A DNA stretch of 64,000 nucleotides from Microbacteriaceae bacterium (GCA_024639935.1 JAHEFZ010000008.1:27240-91239), one strand, 5' to 3'; shown: positions 30,489-42,408, counted from the stretch's first letter. Program-made: numbers and translations. Notes: generated by a model not told the origin, from the letters alone.

Positions 30489-32396
30489 ATGGCAATCGCC
30501 ACACGCAACGATCTTCGAAATGTGGCGATCGTCGCTCACGTTGACCACGGCAAGACCACGCTTGTCGACGCGATGCTCCGGCAGACGGGCTCTTTCGCGG
30601 CGCACGGTTCAGTCGAAGACCGCGTCATGGATTCGAACGACCTTGAGCGCGAAAAGGGCATCACGATCCTCGCGAAAAATACGGCGGTGTCGTATTCCGG
30701 AAAGCACGCGACCAACGGTCCGATCACGATCAACGTCATCGATACCCCCGGTCACGCCGACTTTGGCGGCGAAGTTGAACGAGGGCTATCAATGGTTGAC
30801 GGTGTCGTTCTTCTCGTCGATGCAAGCGAAGGCCCACTTCCTCAGACCCGATTCGTATTGCGTAAAGCGCTCGAAGCGAAACTCCCCGTCATCCTTCTCG
30901 TGAACAAGACCGACCGTCCCGACGCGCGAATCGATGAAGTCGTGCATGAATCACAAGATCTACTGCTCGGCCTCGCATCCGACCTTCATGACGATGTTCC
31001 TGACCTTGATCTCGACGGAATCCTCGACCTCCCCATCGTGTACGCATCGGGTCGCAACGGCGCCGCCTCGTGGAACCGCCCGGCCGACGGCGCGCTTCCC
31101 GACAACGACGACCTCGAGCCGCTTTTTGACGCAATTCTCAAGCACATCCCTGCTCCGACCTTTGACACGGATCACCCGCTGCAGGCTCATGTCACCAACC
31201 TTGACGCATCGCCGTTCCTCGGACGAATTGCGCTTCTCCGCATCTTCAATGGTGAACTGAAGAAAGGTCAGACCGTTGCGTGGATGAAACACGACGGAAC
31301 GGTCGAAAACGTTCGAATCACGGAGTTACTAACGACGAAGGCACTCGAGCGTGTCCCCACCGACTCGGCGATGGCGGGGGACATCGTCGCGGTTGCTGGA
31401 ATCGAGAACATCACCATCGGCGAAACAATTGCGGACATGAACGACCCCCGCGCACTTCCCGTCATCACGGTGGACGAACCCGCGATCTCGATGACGATTG
31501 GTACCAACACTTCGCCGCTCGTGGGCAAAGTCAAGGGTCACAAGCTCACGGGTCGAATGGTCAAGGACCGCCTCGACCGCGAACTAATCGGAAACGTGTC
31601 CGTTCGACTGGTTGACATTGGTCGCCCCGACGCCTGGGAGATTCAGGGTCGAGGCGAACTGGCGTTGGCCATTCTTGTCGAGAACATGCGGCGCGAAGGC
31701 TTTGAACTCACCGTCGGAAAGCCCCAGGTTGTCACAAAGAAGGTGGACGGTGCGACCCACGAACCGTTCGAACACCTCACGGTGGATGCTCCGGAAGAAT
31801 ACCTCGGAGCGATCACGCAACTCCTCGCCGCTCGTAAAGGCCGCATGGAGGGAATGACGAATCACGGAACCGGTTGGGTTCGCATGGAGTTCATTGTCCC
31901 GTCCCGTGGACTCATCGGATTCCGCACCGAATTTCTCACAATTTCCCGCGGTACCGGTATAGCGAACGCCATCGCCCACGGTTACGGTCCGTGGGCTGGG
32001 CAGATTGTCACGCGTCAAAACGGTTCGATTGTGTCCGACCGCCAGGGCGTCGCGACGCCATTTGCGATGATGGCGTTACAAGAGCGCATGGCGTTCTTTG
32101 TTCAGCCCGGTGACGAAGTTTACGAGGGCATGGTCGTCGGAGAGAATGCGCGGGCCGATGACATGGACGTCAATGTGACGAAAGAAAAGCAGCTGAACAA
32201 CATTCGCTCGTCAACCTCAGAGATTCTCGAAAAGATGACGCCGCCCCGTGACATGACACTCGAAGAGTGTCTCGAATTCGCGCGGGAAGATGAGTGCGTC
32301 GAGGTGACTCCCGCAAAGATTCGCATCCGCAAGGTCGAACTCGAGCAAACCCTTCGCGCGCGCGCTGCGTCACGCCTAAAGCGCCAGAACGATTAG
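30489..32396 (+). CDS. typA: Translational GTPase TypA/BipA
   Basis: NVAIVAHVDHGKTTLVDAML, DTPGHADFGGEVERGL, 635 aa. Confidence 0.97.
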   Translation: MAIATRNDLRNVAIVAHVDHGKTTLVDAMLRQTGSFAAHGSVEDRVMDSNDLEREKGITILAKNTAVSYSGKHATNGPITINVIDTPGHADFGGEVERGLSMVDGVVLLVDASEGPLPQTRFVLRKALEAKLPVILLVNKTDRPDARIDEVVHESQDLLLGLASDLHDDVPDLDLDGILDLPIVYASGRNGAASWNRPADGALPDNDDLEPLFDAILKHIPAPTFDTDHPLQAHVTNLDASPFLGRIALLRIFNGELKKGQTVAWMKHDGTVENVRITELLTTKALERVPTDSAMAGDIVAVAGIENITIGETIADMNDPRALPVITVDEPAISMTIGTNTSPLVGKVKGHKLTGRMVKDRLDRELIGNVSVRLVDIGRPDAWEIQGRGELALAILVENMRREGFELTVGKPQVVTKKVDGATHEPFEHLTVDAPEEYLGAITQLLAARKGRMEGMTNHGTGWVRMEFIVPSRGLIGFRTEFLTISRGTGIANAIAHGYGPWAGQIVTRQNGSIVSDRQGVATPFAMMALQERMAFFVQPGDEVYEGMVVGENARADDMDVNVTKEKQLNNIRSSTSEILEKMTPPRDMTLEECLEFAREDECVEVTPAKIRIRKVELEQTLRARAASRLKRQND

Positions 32397-32408
32397 ACGC
32401 GACGTGGA

Positions 32409-32414
32409 TAGGCT
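32409..32414 (+). promoter_or_regulatory. -10 box TAGGCT, 6 nt from GTG 32421 (leaderless)
   Basis: TAGGCT-GAACGC-GTG. Confidence 0.6.
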
Positions 32415-32420
32415 GAACGC

Positions 32421-33200
32421 GTGAAGGTTGTCCGGTTTCGTCATAGCGGGGAGCCCCGTTACGGCGTGATTGAGGGAAACGACGTCATTCTGCTCGAGGG
32501 TGACCCGATTCACGATGGGCTCACGACGACCAACGACACGGTCGCACTGGCGGATATCGTGCCGATGGCACCGGTCTCCCCGTCAAAAGTAATTTGTGTC
32601 GGTATGAATTTCGCCGAACACGCGGCCGAGATGCACCACGATGGACCGCAAACCCCGCTCGTCTTCCTCAAGCCTCCAACCGCAGTCATCGGCCCGGGCG
32701 AAGAGATCATCCTTCCCCCCGTCGAGGGACGAATCGTGCACGAGGGCGAACTTGCCATCGTGATCGGATCTGTTGCCCATCGCGTACCGGAAAAGAACTG
32801 GGCCGAGGCGATTTTTGGATACACCATCGCCAATGACGTGTCCGCGCGAGACGTCATGTTTGCCGATGGGCAGTGGGCGCGCGCCAAGGGATTCGATACG
32901 TTTTGTCCGATCGGCCCGTGGATCGAGACCGAATTCGATCCGTTCGCGCATAACGAGATCACGACGCGCGTGGATGGCGAAGTCCGTCGTCACGGCTTCA
33001 CCGGCGACATGACCCACAAGGTTCCCGAGATTATTGCGTTTGTGTCGAATGCTTTCACGCTGTACCCCGGCGACATCATCTGCACTGGAACACCCGCGGG
33101 GCTCGGCGGATTCGTCGACGGACAAACTGTCGAAATCACCATCGAAGGCATTGGCACTCTCTCAAACCCTGCCAAAAATCGCGACGACCGAGTTTCCTGA
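32421..33200 (+). CDS. Fumarylacetoacetate hydrolase (FAH) family protein
   Basis: KVICVGMNFAEHAAEMHHDGPQTPLVFLKPPTAVIGPGEEI; FGYTIANDVSARDVMFADGQWARAKGFDTFCPIGPW. Confidence 0.93.
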   Translation: MKVVRFRHSGEPRYGVIEGNDVILLEGDPIHDGLTTTNDTVALADIVPMAPVSPSKVICVGMNFAEHAAEMHHDGPQTPLVFLKPPTAVIGPGEEIILPPVEGRIVHEGELAIVIGSVAHRVPEKNWAEAIFGYTIANDVSARDVMFADGQWARAKGFDTFCPIGPWIETEFDPFAHNEITTRVDGEVRRHGFTGDMTHKVPEIIAFVSNAFTLYPGDIICTGTPAGLGGFVDGQTVEITIEGIGTLSNPAKNRDDRVS

Positions 33201-34402
33201 TGTCCAGTCCAACCGACGATATCCGCCGAATTCGTCGAGCGCTTATCGCGGGGCAAGTCTTCGCGGGAATAGGTCTCGGGTCTGCCGTGTCCGTCGGCTC
33301 ACTTCTCGCCGCGCACATCGCCGGCGGAGATTCGGCTGCGGGGCTCGCCGCCACCATGTCGACACTGGGTTCCGCAGTCGCGGCAATCCCGCTGGCGCGG
33401 GTTGCGTTGCAGCGCGGTCGACGACGTGCGCTGACCTTGGGCGCGTCGATCGCGATTCTCGGAGGGTCGCTCATCATCGTCGCGGGGGGACTAATGTCCC
33501 TTCCGCTCGTGCTTCTCGGACTATTGGGGCTGGGAGTCGGTGGCGCAGTAAATCTTCAAGCGCGGTTCGCGGTAACCGACTATTCCAGCGCGGAAAATCG
33601 TGGACGTGACCTTTCCATGGTCGTGTGGGCGACGACCATCGGGGCAATCGTCGGCCCCAACCTCAACGGAGTTGGTGTGGCGATCGGCGACGCGCTCGGA
33701 ATGCCGGAGTTGACGGGGCCCTTCATTTTTACTGTTGCCGCTCAAATCGCTGCCGCGTCGATGTACTGGTGGGGAATCGGGCCTCACGTTCCCACGGTGA
33801 CGGTCACGAAAACAGCGGCAACCACGGCGGCAACGCTCTCGCGAGCCGTCCCATTCGCAATCGCGGTGATCGGACTCGGCCACGCCACAATGGTCGCCGT
33901 CATGGCCATGACTCCTGTTCATTTGGTGCACGACGGGGCAACGGTCGGCGAGGCAAGTTTCGTCATTTCGCTGCACGTTGCGGGGATGTACGCGATGTCC
34001 CCCCTGTTCGGCATTCTCAGCGACAAGATTGGGCGAATTCCGGTGTTGATATTCGGGCAGGTCATCTTGGCCGTCAGTCTGGCGCTCACCGCATTTTTTC
34101 CTATGGACCACACCATCGTGACCATTGGACTGATTTTCCTCGGTCTTGGCTGGAGTGCGAACACGGTGGCGGGTAGCGCGCTCATCGGCGAACTTTCTCA
34201 GGGACCACGGCGACTGACCATTCAGGGGCGAAGCGATGCGGCCATGAGCGCTTCCGGCGCCCTCGCAGGAGTCCTTGCTGGCCCCGCGGTCACGGCGTTG
34301 GGCTATTCCGGGCTTTCCGTTGCCTCCTTCGCGTTCGTCGCCTCGGCCGCCGCCCTTATCGCCCTGATTGTCAGCCTGCGGTCCCGCGAATCCACGGAAT
34401 AG
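33200..34402 (+). CDS. MFS transporter
   Basis: 400 aa, about 12 TM, GILSDKIGRIPVLIFGQ motif; TGATG overlap with FAH gene. Confidence 0.9.
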   Translation: MSSPTDDIRRIRRALIAGQVFAGIGLGSAVSVGSLLAAHIAGGDSAAGLAATMSTLGSAVAAIPLARVALQRGRRRALTLGASIAILGGSLIIVAGGLMSLPLVLLGLLGLGVGGAVNLQARFAVTDYSSAENRGRDLSMVVWATTIGAIVGPNLNGVGVAIGDALGMPELTGPFIFTVAAQIAAASMYWWGIGPHVPTVTVTKTAATTAATLSRAVPFAIAVIGLGHATMVAVMAMTPVHLVHDGATVGEASFVISLHVAGMYAMSPLFGILSDKIGRIPVLIFGQVILAVSLALTAFFPMDHTIVTIGLIFLGLGWSANTVAGSALIGELSQGPRRLTIQGRSDAAMSASGALAGVLAGPAVTALGYSGLSVASFAFVASAAALIALIVSLRSRESTE

Positions 34403-34414
34403 ACTGGCACCCAT

Positions 34415-35911
34415 ATGAAGACACCGTTCTCGACCGCAACGGGCAGTGACATCCGGGTTCGTTTTTGTCCGTCCCCAACCGGTACTCCACACGTCGGCCT
34501 GATTCGAACCTGCCTTTTCAACTGGGCCTACGCGCGGCACGTCGGCGGCACGTTTATCTTTCGCATCGAGGACACCGATTCTGAACGAGACTCGGAGGAA
34601 TCCTACGAACAGCTTCTCGACGCTCTGAGCTGGCTCGGTCTCGATTGGGACGAGGGCGTGGTCAAGGGTGGCCCTCACGAGCCGTATCGTCAATCGCAAC
34701 GCACCGAGATTTACCAGGAAATCATCGACTCTCTTGTCACATCGGGGCACCTCTACGAGTCGTTTGTCACTCCGGAGGAAATGGAAGCCCGCAACGTCGC
34801 CGCCGGTCGAGACCCCAAGATGGGATATGACAATTTCGAACGCGACCTTTCGGCCGACGAACGCGCGGCATTTCGCACCGAGGGCCGCCGGCCAGCGTTG
34901 CGACTTCGTGTTCCCGCGGAAGACCTCGGTTTCGACGATCTGGTTCGTGGGCCCATCACCTTCCCCGTCGGAACGACGTCAGACTTCGTCGTTGTGCGTC
35001 CCAACGGTGCGCCCCTGTACACATTCGTCAATCCGGTGGACGACGCTCTCATGGGCGTCACTCACGTGTTGCGCGGCGAAGACCTGTTGGCGTCAACCCC
35101 CCGTCAGATCGCCCTCTACCATGCGCTCATCGAGGTTGGTGTGACGACTTTTGTGCCGCGATTCGGCCACCTTCCGTACGTCATGGGCGAGGGCAACAAG
35201 AAGCTGTCCAAGCGCGACCCGGAATCGAACCTTTTCCATCATCGAGACCGCGGGTTCATCCGCGAGGGCCTTCTCAACTACTTGTCACTGCTCGGTTGGT
35301 CAATCGCGTCGGATCGCGATGTCTTCGGCATAGACGAGATGGTCGCCGCGTTTGATGTTGCGGACGTCAACCCGAATCCCGCGCGATTCGACCTGAAAAA
35401 GGCCGAGTCGATTAACGGTGATCAGATTCGTCTGTTACCGCGTGATGTGTTCGTCGACCGATCGCTACCGTACCTCCACGCGGCCGGATTGGTCGATGAC
35501 AATCCGACCAGTCACCAGCGTGCTCGCCTGACCGAAATTGCGCCGCATATTCAGGACCGGACCCAGTTGATGGGCGAGATTCCCGAGATGATTCGGTTCC
35601 TCTTGACGGACGACGGTGATCTGGCCGTTGCCGACGATGCCCGAGCGACGCTCGACGCCGATGCCGCTCGAATTCTCGATGCCGCTCACGGTGCCCTCTC
35701 GGACCTCGTGGATTGGTCGACAGGCAACATCGAAGAAACTCTTCGAACCAGTCTGATTGAGGGACTCGAACTGGGGCCACGAAGCGCGTTTGGTGCGGTT
35801 CGAACGGCCATTTCGGGCCGTCGAATCAGTCCTCCGCTCTTCGAATCGCTGGAGATTCTTGGTCGTGAATCCAGCCTTGCCCGCATTGTCTCTCTACGGA
35901 GTTCGTTGTGA
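34415..35911 (+). CDS. gltX: Glutamate--tRNA ligase
   Basis: [53 protein letters not shown] (KMSKS equivalent). Confidence 0.97.
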   Translation: MKTPFSTATGSDIRVRFCPSPTGTPHVGLIRTCLFNWAYARHVGGTFIFRIEDTDSERDSEESYEQLLDALSWLGLDWDEGVVKGGPHEPYRQSQRTEIYQEIIDSLVTSGHLYESFVTPEEMEARNVAAGRDPKMGYDNFERDLSADERAAFRTEGRRPALRLRVPAEDLGFDDLVRGPITFPVGTTSDFVVVRPNGAPLYTFVNPVDDALMGVTHVLRGEDLLASTPRQIALYHALIEVGVTTFVPRFGHLPYVMGEGNKKLSKRDPESNLFHHRDRGFIREGLLNYLSLLGWSIASDRDVFGIDEMVAAFDVADVNPNPARFDLKKAESINGDQIRLLPRDVFVDRSLPYLHAAGLVDDNPTSHQRARLTEIAPHIQDRTQLMGEIPEMIRFLLTDDGDLAVADDARATLDADAARILDAAHGALSDLVDWSTGNIEETLRTSLIEGLELGPRSAFGAVRTAISGRRISPPLFESLEILGRESSLARIVSLRSSL

Positions 35912-35988
35912 CCGCTGTCGACGTTGCGCGCCAATTTCGCGCGGTCCGTGTCGTTTGGTAGGCTGACGCGAAGCGGCTCTACCGCCGG

Positions 35989-36063
35989 TGGGGTGTGGTG
36001 TAATTGGCAACACGGAGGTTTCTGGTACCTTTGTTCTTGGTTCGAGTCCAGGCACCCCAGCCA
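35989..36063 (+). tRNA. tRNA-Gln(CTG), CCA encoded
   Basis: TGGGGTGTGGTGTAATTGGCAACACGGAGGTTTCTGGTACCTTTGTTCTTGGTTCGAGTCCAGGCACCCCAGCCA; anticodon CTG. Confidence 0.94.
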
Positions 36064-36093
36064 TAATTTCCTCGAATAATCGGGCATCTGCGC

Positions 36094-36099
36094 TACTGT
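36094..36099 (+). promoter_or_regulatory. -10 box TACTGT, 6 nt from ATG 36106 (leaderless)
   Basis: TACTGT-TTCGGA-ATG. Confidence 0.55.
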
Positions 36100-36105
36100 T
36101 TCGGA

Positions 36106-37023
36106 ATGACACCGTTGTCGCGCCCCCTCATTGCGGTCGCGGTAAACCCGAGTGCTGCGCGGGGCGCGCATCGAGATTACGGGACCCGATTGGCCGAGGC
36201 GTTACGAGCAACAGGCCGCCGAGTCTCGGAATTGTCGGCCGATTCTTATGAGCAACTGGAGTCGATGGCGCGCGCCGCAGTTGGCGACGGTGTTGACGCC
36301 CTCATCGTCGTTGGGGGCGACGGAACCGTGCAATTGGGGACAAACGTGTGCGTGAACACGGACACGCCCCTGGGCGTTTTACCGAGTGGAACCGGAAACG
36401 ATACCGCCGAAGGAATCCTCGGAATGCCTATCGGCGACATCGATGCTGCAATCCGCCGGTTGATGGGGGCGCTCGATAAACCCTTGTGGCGAATCGATGC
36501 AGGTCGCATGTCGTGGAACGGCGGTGAACGGTGGTTCTGTTCGACGATGTCCGCCGGATTTGACGCGCTTGTCAACGAGACGGTAAATCACCTCGCTTTT
36601 CCGAAGGGTCCTTCGCGGTACACCGTCGCCATGCTCATCGAACTGGCAAAATTGAAGCCGATCCGCTACACCGTAACTATCGACGGAGTGCAGAACGAGG
36701 AAGAGGCCATCCTGGCAACCATCGCGAACAACAGTCAATACGGCGGTGGCATGAGGATTTGCCCAATGGCGAAACCCGACGATGGCCTGCTCGACTTGAT
36801 GATGGTGCGACCACTTTCCCGTTTGGATTTCATGCGGATTTATCCCAAAGTTTTCAAGGGAACCCACGTCACTGACCCTCGCGTGGTGATTCGCCAAGGT
36901 AAAAAGTTCCGACTCGAGTCGTCCAACCTCGTCGGGTACAGCGACGGTGAGCGTATCGCGCCTCTTCCGATGGAGGTCGCGGTCGCTTCGCGCGCGCTTC
37001 CCGTGCTCGACACTCGTCTTTAG
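36106..37023 (+). CDS. Diacylglycerol/lipid kinase family protein
   Basis: AVAVNPSAARG, LIVVGGDGTVQLGTN, GVLPSGTGNDTAEGIL. Confidence 0.93.
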   Translation: MTPLSRPLIAVAVNPSAARGAHRDYGTRLAEALRATGRRVSELSADSYEQLESMARAAVGDGVDALIVVGGDGTVQLGTNVCVNTDTPLGVLPSGTGNDTAEGILGMPIGDIDAAIRRLMGALDKPLWRIDAGRMSWNGGERWFCSTMSAGFDALVNETVNHLAFPKGPSRYTVAMLIELAKLKPIRYTVTIDGVQNEEEAILATIANNSQYGGGMRICPMAKPDDGLLDLMMVRPLSRLDFMRIYPKVFKGTHVTDPRVVIRQGKKFRLESSNLVGYSDGERIAPLPMEVAVASRALPVLDTRL

Positions 37024-37078
37024 AGGGACGAGTTTGCGCGCGGTTCCCCGCCTGTGCGATACTTGAGCCGTTGTGTTC

Positions 37079-37151
37079 GGCCCCATCGTATAGCGGCCTA
37101 GTACGCTGCCCTCTCACGGCGGTAACGCGGGTTCGAATCCCGCTGGGGTCA
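37079..37151 (+). tRNA. tRNA-Glu(CTC), CCA not encoded
   Basis: GGCCCCATCGTATAGCGGCCTAGTACGCTGCCCTCTCACGGCGGTAACGCGGGTTCGAATCCCGCTGGGGTCA; anticodon CTC. Confidence 0.95.
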
Positions 37152-37236
37152 CAACTCGCCTTGGACGGTTCGCCGTCGAAGGTTTAGTGGAAAAGTCGAG
37201 AGCTCTGCCCGCACCCGCTGGTAGAATCGCAGGAAC

Positions 37237-38241
37237 ATGGACAATGCCCTCCCTTTCTGGTTCGAAATCACCTCGTACGCGGTTTTGGCAGCGATTCTCG
37301 TTTTCGATTTGTTTCTTGTTGTAAGACGGCCGCATATCCCATCAACTCGAGAATCCACTTTGTGGATCAGCTTTTACGTGAGCCTCGCCATCGTCTTTGG
37401 ACTGTTAATAGTTGTCGTCGCCAATGATTCGGGGCTGAATGGAACCGAGCTGGGATTCCAATTCTTCGCGGGTTGGCTCACGGAATATTCCCTGTCGGCG
37501 GACAACGTTTTTGTCTTCCTCATCATCATGGCCCAGTTCCGAGTTCCGAAAAAAATGCAGCAAGAGTTACTCATGATGGGAATCGTTCTCGCCCTGATTT
37601 TCCGCGCGATTTTCATCGTCCTCGGCGCATCACTCCTCGAGAGTTATTCGTGGCTGTTTTACATTTTCGGTGCGTACCTCGTGTATGTCGCTGTTCAGCA
37701 ACTGCGTGAGAAAGACGAACACGGTAGTGGCGAGGACAACTTCGTTATCTCCTGGCTCAAGAAAGTCCTGCGAGTGCACCCCGAATGGAGGGACAGCGAT
37801 CGTTGGCGCACCATGGTTAACGGCGAGAAATTCCTTACCCCCGCCATCCTCGTCCTTGTGTCGCTCGGCACAATTGATCTCATCTTTGCCCTTGATTCGA
37901 TCCCGGCGATTTTCGGAATCACCACGAGCCCGTTCCTGGTGTTCACGTGCAACATTCTCGCCTTGATGGGCCTTCGGCAGCTCTACTTCCTCCTGGGTGA
38001 CCTGGTCGATCGCCTGCACTACCTCGGCCACGGAATCGCGGCCATACTCGCATTCATTGGATTCAAACTTGTCAACCACGCGCTGCACCTCAACGAACTC
38101 CCATTCATCAACGATGGACAACACGTCGAGATCGTTCCCGAGATACCAACCTGGGTGTCACTTGTCGTGATCGTGCTCACTCTGACGGTCGCGGTTTTCG
38201 CGAGCCTTACGCGAACAAAGCGCGACAAGTCCGCAAAATAA
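37237..38241 (+). CDS. TerC-family integral membrane protein (Alx-like)
   Basis: [61 protein letters not shown]. Confidence 0.95.
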   Translation: MDNALPFWFEITSYAVLAAILVFDLFLVVRRPHIPSTRESTLWISFYVSLAIVFGLLIVVVANDSGLNGTELGFQFFAGWLTEYSLSADNVFVFLIIMAQFRVPKKMQQELLMMGIVLALIFRAIFIVLGASLLESYSWLFYIFGAYLVYVAVQQLREKDEHGSGEDNFVISWLKKVLRVHPEWRDSDRWRTMVNGEKFLTPAILVLVSLGTIDLIFALDSIPAIFGITTSPFLVFTCNILALMGLRQLYFLLGDLVDRLHYLGHGIAAILAFIGFKLVNHALHLNELPFINDGQHVEIVPEIPTWVSLVVIVLTLTVAVFASLTRTKRDKSAK

Positions 38242-38256
38242 CGCTTCTCACGCTGA

Positions 38257-38262
38257 TAAACT
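38257..38262 (+). promoter_or_regulatory. -10 box TAAACT, 7 nt from leuC ATG (leaderless)
   Basis: TAAACT-AGGGCGG-ATG. Confidence 0.6.
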
Positions 38263-38269
38263 AGGGCGG

Positions 38270-39691
38270 ATGAACGCCGCCTCTCCACGTCCCCGGACAC
38301 TTGCCGAAAAGGTCTGGGACGACCACCTTGTCGTCAAGGGGGAAAACGGAGAGCCCGACCTGCTGTACATCGACCTTCACCTCGTTCACGAAGTCACCAG
38401 CCCACAAGCGTTCGATGGGCTACGACACGCAGGGCGACCCGTTCGCCGGCCCGACTTGACGATTGCGACCGAGGATCACAACACCCCAACCCTGAACATC
38501 GGCGCACAGATCGCTGACCCCATTTCACGAACCCAAATCGACGCGCTTCGAACGAACGCTACAGAATTCGGCATCCGGCTGCACTCCCTCGGCGACATCG
38601 AGCAGGGAATCGTTCACGTTGTCGGGCCGCAACTGGGCCTGACAATGCCCGGCATCACCGTGGTGTGCGGCGACAGCCACACATCGACACACGGCGCGTT
38701 CGGAGCGATGGCGTTCGGCATCGGCACTTCCGAGGTCGAGCACGTCCTCGCGACCCAAACCCTTCCACTCACCCCGTTCAAGACGATGGCAATAACGGTC
38801 AACGGTCACTTGCGCGCAGGAGTCACGGCAAAGGACATCATTCTTGCGGTCATCGCAAAAATTGGCACCGGCGGGGGACAAGGCTATGTCCTCGAATATC
38901 GTGGCAGCGCAATTCGTGAATTGTCGATGGAAGGCAGAATGACGATCTGCAACATGTCGATTGAAGCGGGCGCGCGAGCCGGAATGGTTGCACCCGACGA
39001 GACAACGTTTGCGTACCTCAAGGGGCGCGCGCATGCGCCTGAGGGGTCCGATTGGGATGCTGCGGTTGCCTACTGGAGGACCTTGCCCACCGACGAAGAC
39101 GCAACTTTCGATGCTGAAGTAGTGCTGGACGGCAGCCTGCTTGAGCCGTTCGTCACGTGGGGCACGAACCCCGGACAGGGAGTTGCGCTTTCCGATTCGG
39201 TGCCGAATCCTGCGGATTTCACCGACCCCAACGAACGAGCCAGTGCCGAGCGAGCACTCGAATACATGGACCTCGTTGCCGGAACCCCGATGAAGGACAT
39301 CAGAGTCGACCAGGTGTTTATGGGGTCGTGCACGAATTCCCGCATCGACGATTTGCGGGCATTCGCGAGTGTCATTAAAGGGAAAAAACTTGCCGACGGC
39401 GTCAAACTCATGGTGGTGCCCGGCTCGGCGCGAGTCCGTTTGGAAGCCGAGGCCGAAGGTATTGACACAATCGTCACCGAATTTGGTGGCGAATGGCGAT
39501 TTGCCGGATGCTCGATGTGTCTCGGGATGAACCCCGATCAACTTCAGCCGGGGGAACGCTGTGCGTCGACGTCGAATCGAAACTTCGAAGGGCGCCAGGG
39601 TGCCGGCGGCCGGACTCATCTGGTCTCTCCTCTTGTCGCCGCCGCGACAGCAATTCGCGGAACTCTGGCAAGCCCCTGGGATATCGAGTAA
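38270..39691 (+). CDS. leuC: 3-isopropylmalate dehydratase large subunit
   Basis: [74 protein letters not shown]. Confidence 0.97.
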   Translation: MNAASPRPRTLAEKVWDDHLVVKGENGEPDLLYIDLHLVHEVTSPQAFDGLRHAGRPVRRPDLTIATEDHNTPTLNIGAQIADPISRTQIDALRTNATEFGIRLHSLGDIEQGIVHVVGPQLGLTMPGITVVCGDSHTSTHGAFGAMAFGIGTSEVEHVLATQTLPLTPFKTMAITVNGHLRAGVTAKDIILAVIAKIGTGGGQGYVLEYRGSAIRELSMEGRMTICNMSIEAGARAGMVAPDETTFAYLKGRAHAPEGSDWDAAVAYWRTLPTDEDATFDAEVVLDGSLLEPFVTWGTNPGQGVALSDSVPNPADFTDPNERASAERALEYMDLVAGTPMKDIRVDQVFMGSCTNSRIDDLRAFASVIKGKKLADGVKLMVVPGSARVRLEAEAEGIDTIVTEFGGEWRFAGCSMCLGMNPDQLQPGERCASTSNRNFEGRQGAGGRTHLVSPLVAAATAIRGTLASPWDIE

Positions 39692-39693
39692 TC

Positions 39694-40290
39694 GTGGATA
39701 AAGTCTCGACAATCACGGGTATCGGAGTGCCGCTTCGTCGAACGAACGTGGATACCGACCAGATCATCCCCGCCGAGTTTCTCAAGCGCATCACGAAAAC
39801 AGGGTTTGATGACGCATTGTTCGAACGCTGGCGCAAGGATTCCGATTTCGTCCTCAACAGGGAGCCGTTTTCACACGGCACGGTGCTCGTCGCCGGAGCG
39901 GACTTCGGAACCGGTTCATCGCGCGAACACGCAGTGTGGGCACTTCGCGACTTCGGATTCCGCGTCGTCGTCGCGCCGCGATTTGGCGATATCTTCCGCG
40001 GAAACTCGGGCAAACAGGGGTTGGTGACGGCGGTTGTCCCTGATGACGTCGTTGAACGAATCTGGTCAGCTCTGGAAGCCGCCCCCGGAACCGAAGTGAT
40101 CGTTGATATTGAGTCGCGAACGGTAACGTGTGGAAGCGTGACGAGCGCATTCGAGATTGACGATTACACCCGATGGAGACTCATGGAAGGCCTCGACGAC
40201 ATTGGCTTGACGATGCGCCATGAATCCGACATTGACGGGTTCGAATCGCGCCGCGAATCGTGGCGCCCGACGACGTTGCCAGCCCGATGA
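39694..40290 (+). CDS. leuD: 3-isopropylmalate dehydratase small subunit
   Basis: GTG start; [40 protein letters not shown]. Confidence 0.96.
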   Translation: MDKVSTITGIGVPLRRTNVDTDQIIPAEFLKRITKTGFDDALFERWRKDSDFVLNREPFSHGTVLVAGADFGTGSSREHAVWALRDFGFRVVVAPRFGDIFRGNSGKQGLVTAVVPDDVVERIWSALEAAPGTEVIVDIESRTVTCGSVTSAFEIDDYTRWRLMEGLDDIGLTMRHESDIDGFESRRESWRPTTLPAR

Positions 40291-41654
40291 CGGCACACGA
40301 CGACGACGCGCGTGCCCAAGGAGCAAAAGTTGGCTTGTCGGCAGACACGCTTGTCATCCGTGGCGGAAAGCCGCTGCGCGGCCGGGTGGATGTGCGCGGC
40401 GCAAAAAACCTCGTGACCAAAGCCATGGTCGCCGCCCTGCTCGGGGATTCTCCGTCCGTTTTGAGAGATGTCCCCAACATTTCCGATGTTGCCGTCGTGC
40501 GCGGGCTCCTCGAAGCCCACGGCGTCCATGTCACCGACTCGGCCGAAGGCGAACTCACGCTCGACCCGACGAACGTCACCAGCGCACACTTTGCCGAGAT
40601 CGATGCACACGCAGGCTCGAGCCGTATCCCCATTCTTTTTTGTGGCCCATTGCTCCACCAACTCGGGGAAGCCTTCATTCCCGACCTCGGTGGCTGCCGT
40701 ATCGGTGATCGCCCCATTGATTTCCACCTGGACGCATTACGTGCTTTCGGAGCGGTGGTCACCAAGCAACCGCAGGGCATTCACCTCACAGCGTCCGAGC
40801 GACTCAAGGGAGCGCATATCGAGCTTCCGTTCCCGTCCGTCGGGGCGACCGAACAGGTCTTGCTCACGGCCGTTCGTGCCGAAGGAGTAACCGAACTCAA
40901 GAACGCGGCAATCGAACCCGAGATCATGGACCTCATTGCGATTCTGCAAAAGATGGGCGCAATAATTTGGGTGGAACCAAACCGCACCATCTTCATCGAA
41001 GGAGTCGAAAGCCTGCACGGCTACGAGCATCGGTCACTTTTCGACCGAAACGAGGCCGCGTCGTGGGCGTGTGCTGCACTCGTAACCAAGGGCGATATCT
41101 TTGTGCTCGGCGCCAAGCAGCAAGAACTTCTCACTTTCCTCAATGTCTTTCGAAAGGTCGGCGGAGAATTCGAGGTCCACGAAGACGGAATTCGATTCCG
41201 ACACCCGGGTGGCCGGCTCCATCCAGTGGTCGTTGAGACGGATGTGCACCCTGGCTTCATGACCGATTGGCAACAACCATTGGTTGTCGCCCTGACGCAG
41301 GCCGAGGGCACCTCGATTGTGCACGAGACGGTCTATGAGAACCGCTTTGGTTTCACCGAATCGTTGAACAAGATGGGTGCGAACATCGAAATTCATCACG
41401 ATGGAATCGCGTCAATTACGCGTCGAGTCCCACGGCGCAAATTGGAACAGGCCGCGGTCATAGAGGGCCCGACCCCGCTTCACGGTGCGGACATCCGTGT
41501 TCCCGACCTTCGCGGAGGATTCTCTCACCTCATTGCCGCCCTGGCCGCGACGGGAACCAGCACCATCAGCAACGTCGGAATCATCGCCCGAGGCTACGAG
41601 CACTTCATTGACAAGCTCCGCGATCTCGGGGCTGACTTTGAGCTCGCGGACTAG
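40287..41654 (+). CDS. murA: UDP-N-acetylglucosamine 1-carboxyvinyltransferase
   Basis: ATGA overlap with leu[32 protein letters not shown]. Confidence 0.94.
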   Translation: MTAHDDDARAQGAKVGLSADTLVIRGGKPLRGRVDVRGAKNLVTKAMVAALLGDSPSVLRDVPNISDVAVVRGLLEAHGVHVTDSAEGELTLDPTNVTSAHFAEIDAHAGSSRIPILFCGPLLHQLGEAFIPDLGGCRIGDRPIDFHLDALRAFGAVVTKQPQGIHLTASERLKGAHIELPFPSVGATEQVLLTAVRAEGVTELKNAAIEPEIMDLIAILQKMGAIIWVEPNRTIFIEGVESLHGYEHRSLFDRNEAASWACAALVTKGDIFVLGAKQQELLTFLNVFRKVGGEFEVHEDGIRFRHPGGRLHPVVVETDVHPGFMTDWQQPLVVALTQAEGTSIVHETVYENRFGFTESLNKMGANIEIHHDGIASITRRVPRRKLEQAAVIEGPTPLHGADIRVPDLRGGFSHLIAALAATGTSTISNVGIIARGYEHFIDKLRDLGADFELAD

Positions 41655-41673
41655 GCTTTCCGCAAAGAGGAGC

Positions 41674-42408
41674 ATGATGACGAAGACCGAAAAATCTGCG
41701 GGCTGGCGCTTCACCGCGGGCTTAGCCCTGCCCCTCATGGCACTTATTTCTCGCATCACGGTTCGAGGAATGGAGAACATACCCGCGAAGGGCGCATTCA
41801 TCCTTGCACCATGCCACTTCAGCGCGATCGACCCGGTAGTGATGGGCATTGCCTTGTGGAAAGCCGGGCGTACCCCTCGATTTATGGCAAAAGAATCGCT
41901 GTTTCGTGTGCCCGTACTCGGCGCGGTTCTTCGCGGGCTCGGGCAAATCCCGGTTGACCGGGCGGGGCAGCAGCGGGCGTTAGGGCCGATGAAGGCCGCG
42001 CGATCTCTGACAAAATCAGGCGGGGGAATTGTGGTGTATCCCGAGGGTTCCTTGACCCGCGACCCCGATCTGTGGCCGATGCGAGGCAAAACCGGCGCCG
42101 TTCGAATGGCGCTCGACGCAGACATCCCTTTAATTCCCGCGGCGCACTGGGGGACGCAGATTCTGATGCCGAGGTATTCGGGACGGATTCGATTCTTTCC
42201 ACCGACCCCGATCACCGTCCTCATCGGTCGCCCAATCGATCTGTCCGCTTTCAAGGGAAAAGTGCTCGATCAGAAATCGCTCACGGCAGCGACCGAAATT
42301 CTCATGGTTGCCATCGCCGAACTTCAAGGTCAGTTGCGCGGAGAAAAACCTCCAACCCAGCGTTGGGACCCTGTCGAACACAACCAGACGACCACGGGGA
42401 AGTTTTAG
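41674..42408 (+). CDS. plsC: 1-acyl-sn-glycerol-3-phosphate acyltransferase (PlsC-like)
   Basis: PCHFSAIDPVVM (HX4D), VYPEGSLTRDPDL; ATG after AAAGAGGAG. Confidence 0.93.
   Translation: MMTKTEKSAGWRFTAGLALPLMALISRITVRGMENIPAKGAFILAPCHFSAIDPVVMGIALWKAGRTPRFMAKESLFRVPVLGAVLRGLGQIPVDRAGQQRALGPMKAARSLTKSGGGIVVYPEGSLTRDPDLWPMRGKTGAVRMALDADIPLIPAAHWGTQILMPRYSGRIRFFPPTPITVLIGRPIDLSAFKGKVLDQKSLTAATEILMVAIAELQGQLRGEKPPTQRWDPVEHNQTTTGKF

Noticed and set aside
33521-34750. 409-aa antisense ORF across the MFS/gltX junction
   Set aside because: Spans two well-supported plus-strand genes; Arg/Asp/His-rich shadow translation without motifs.
38525-39712. 395-aa antisense ORF opposite leuC
   Set aside because: Fully antisense to a confident leuC; no domain signature.
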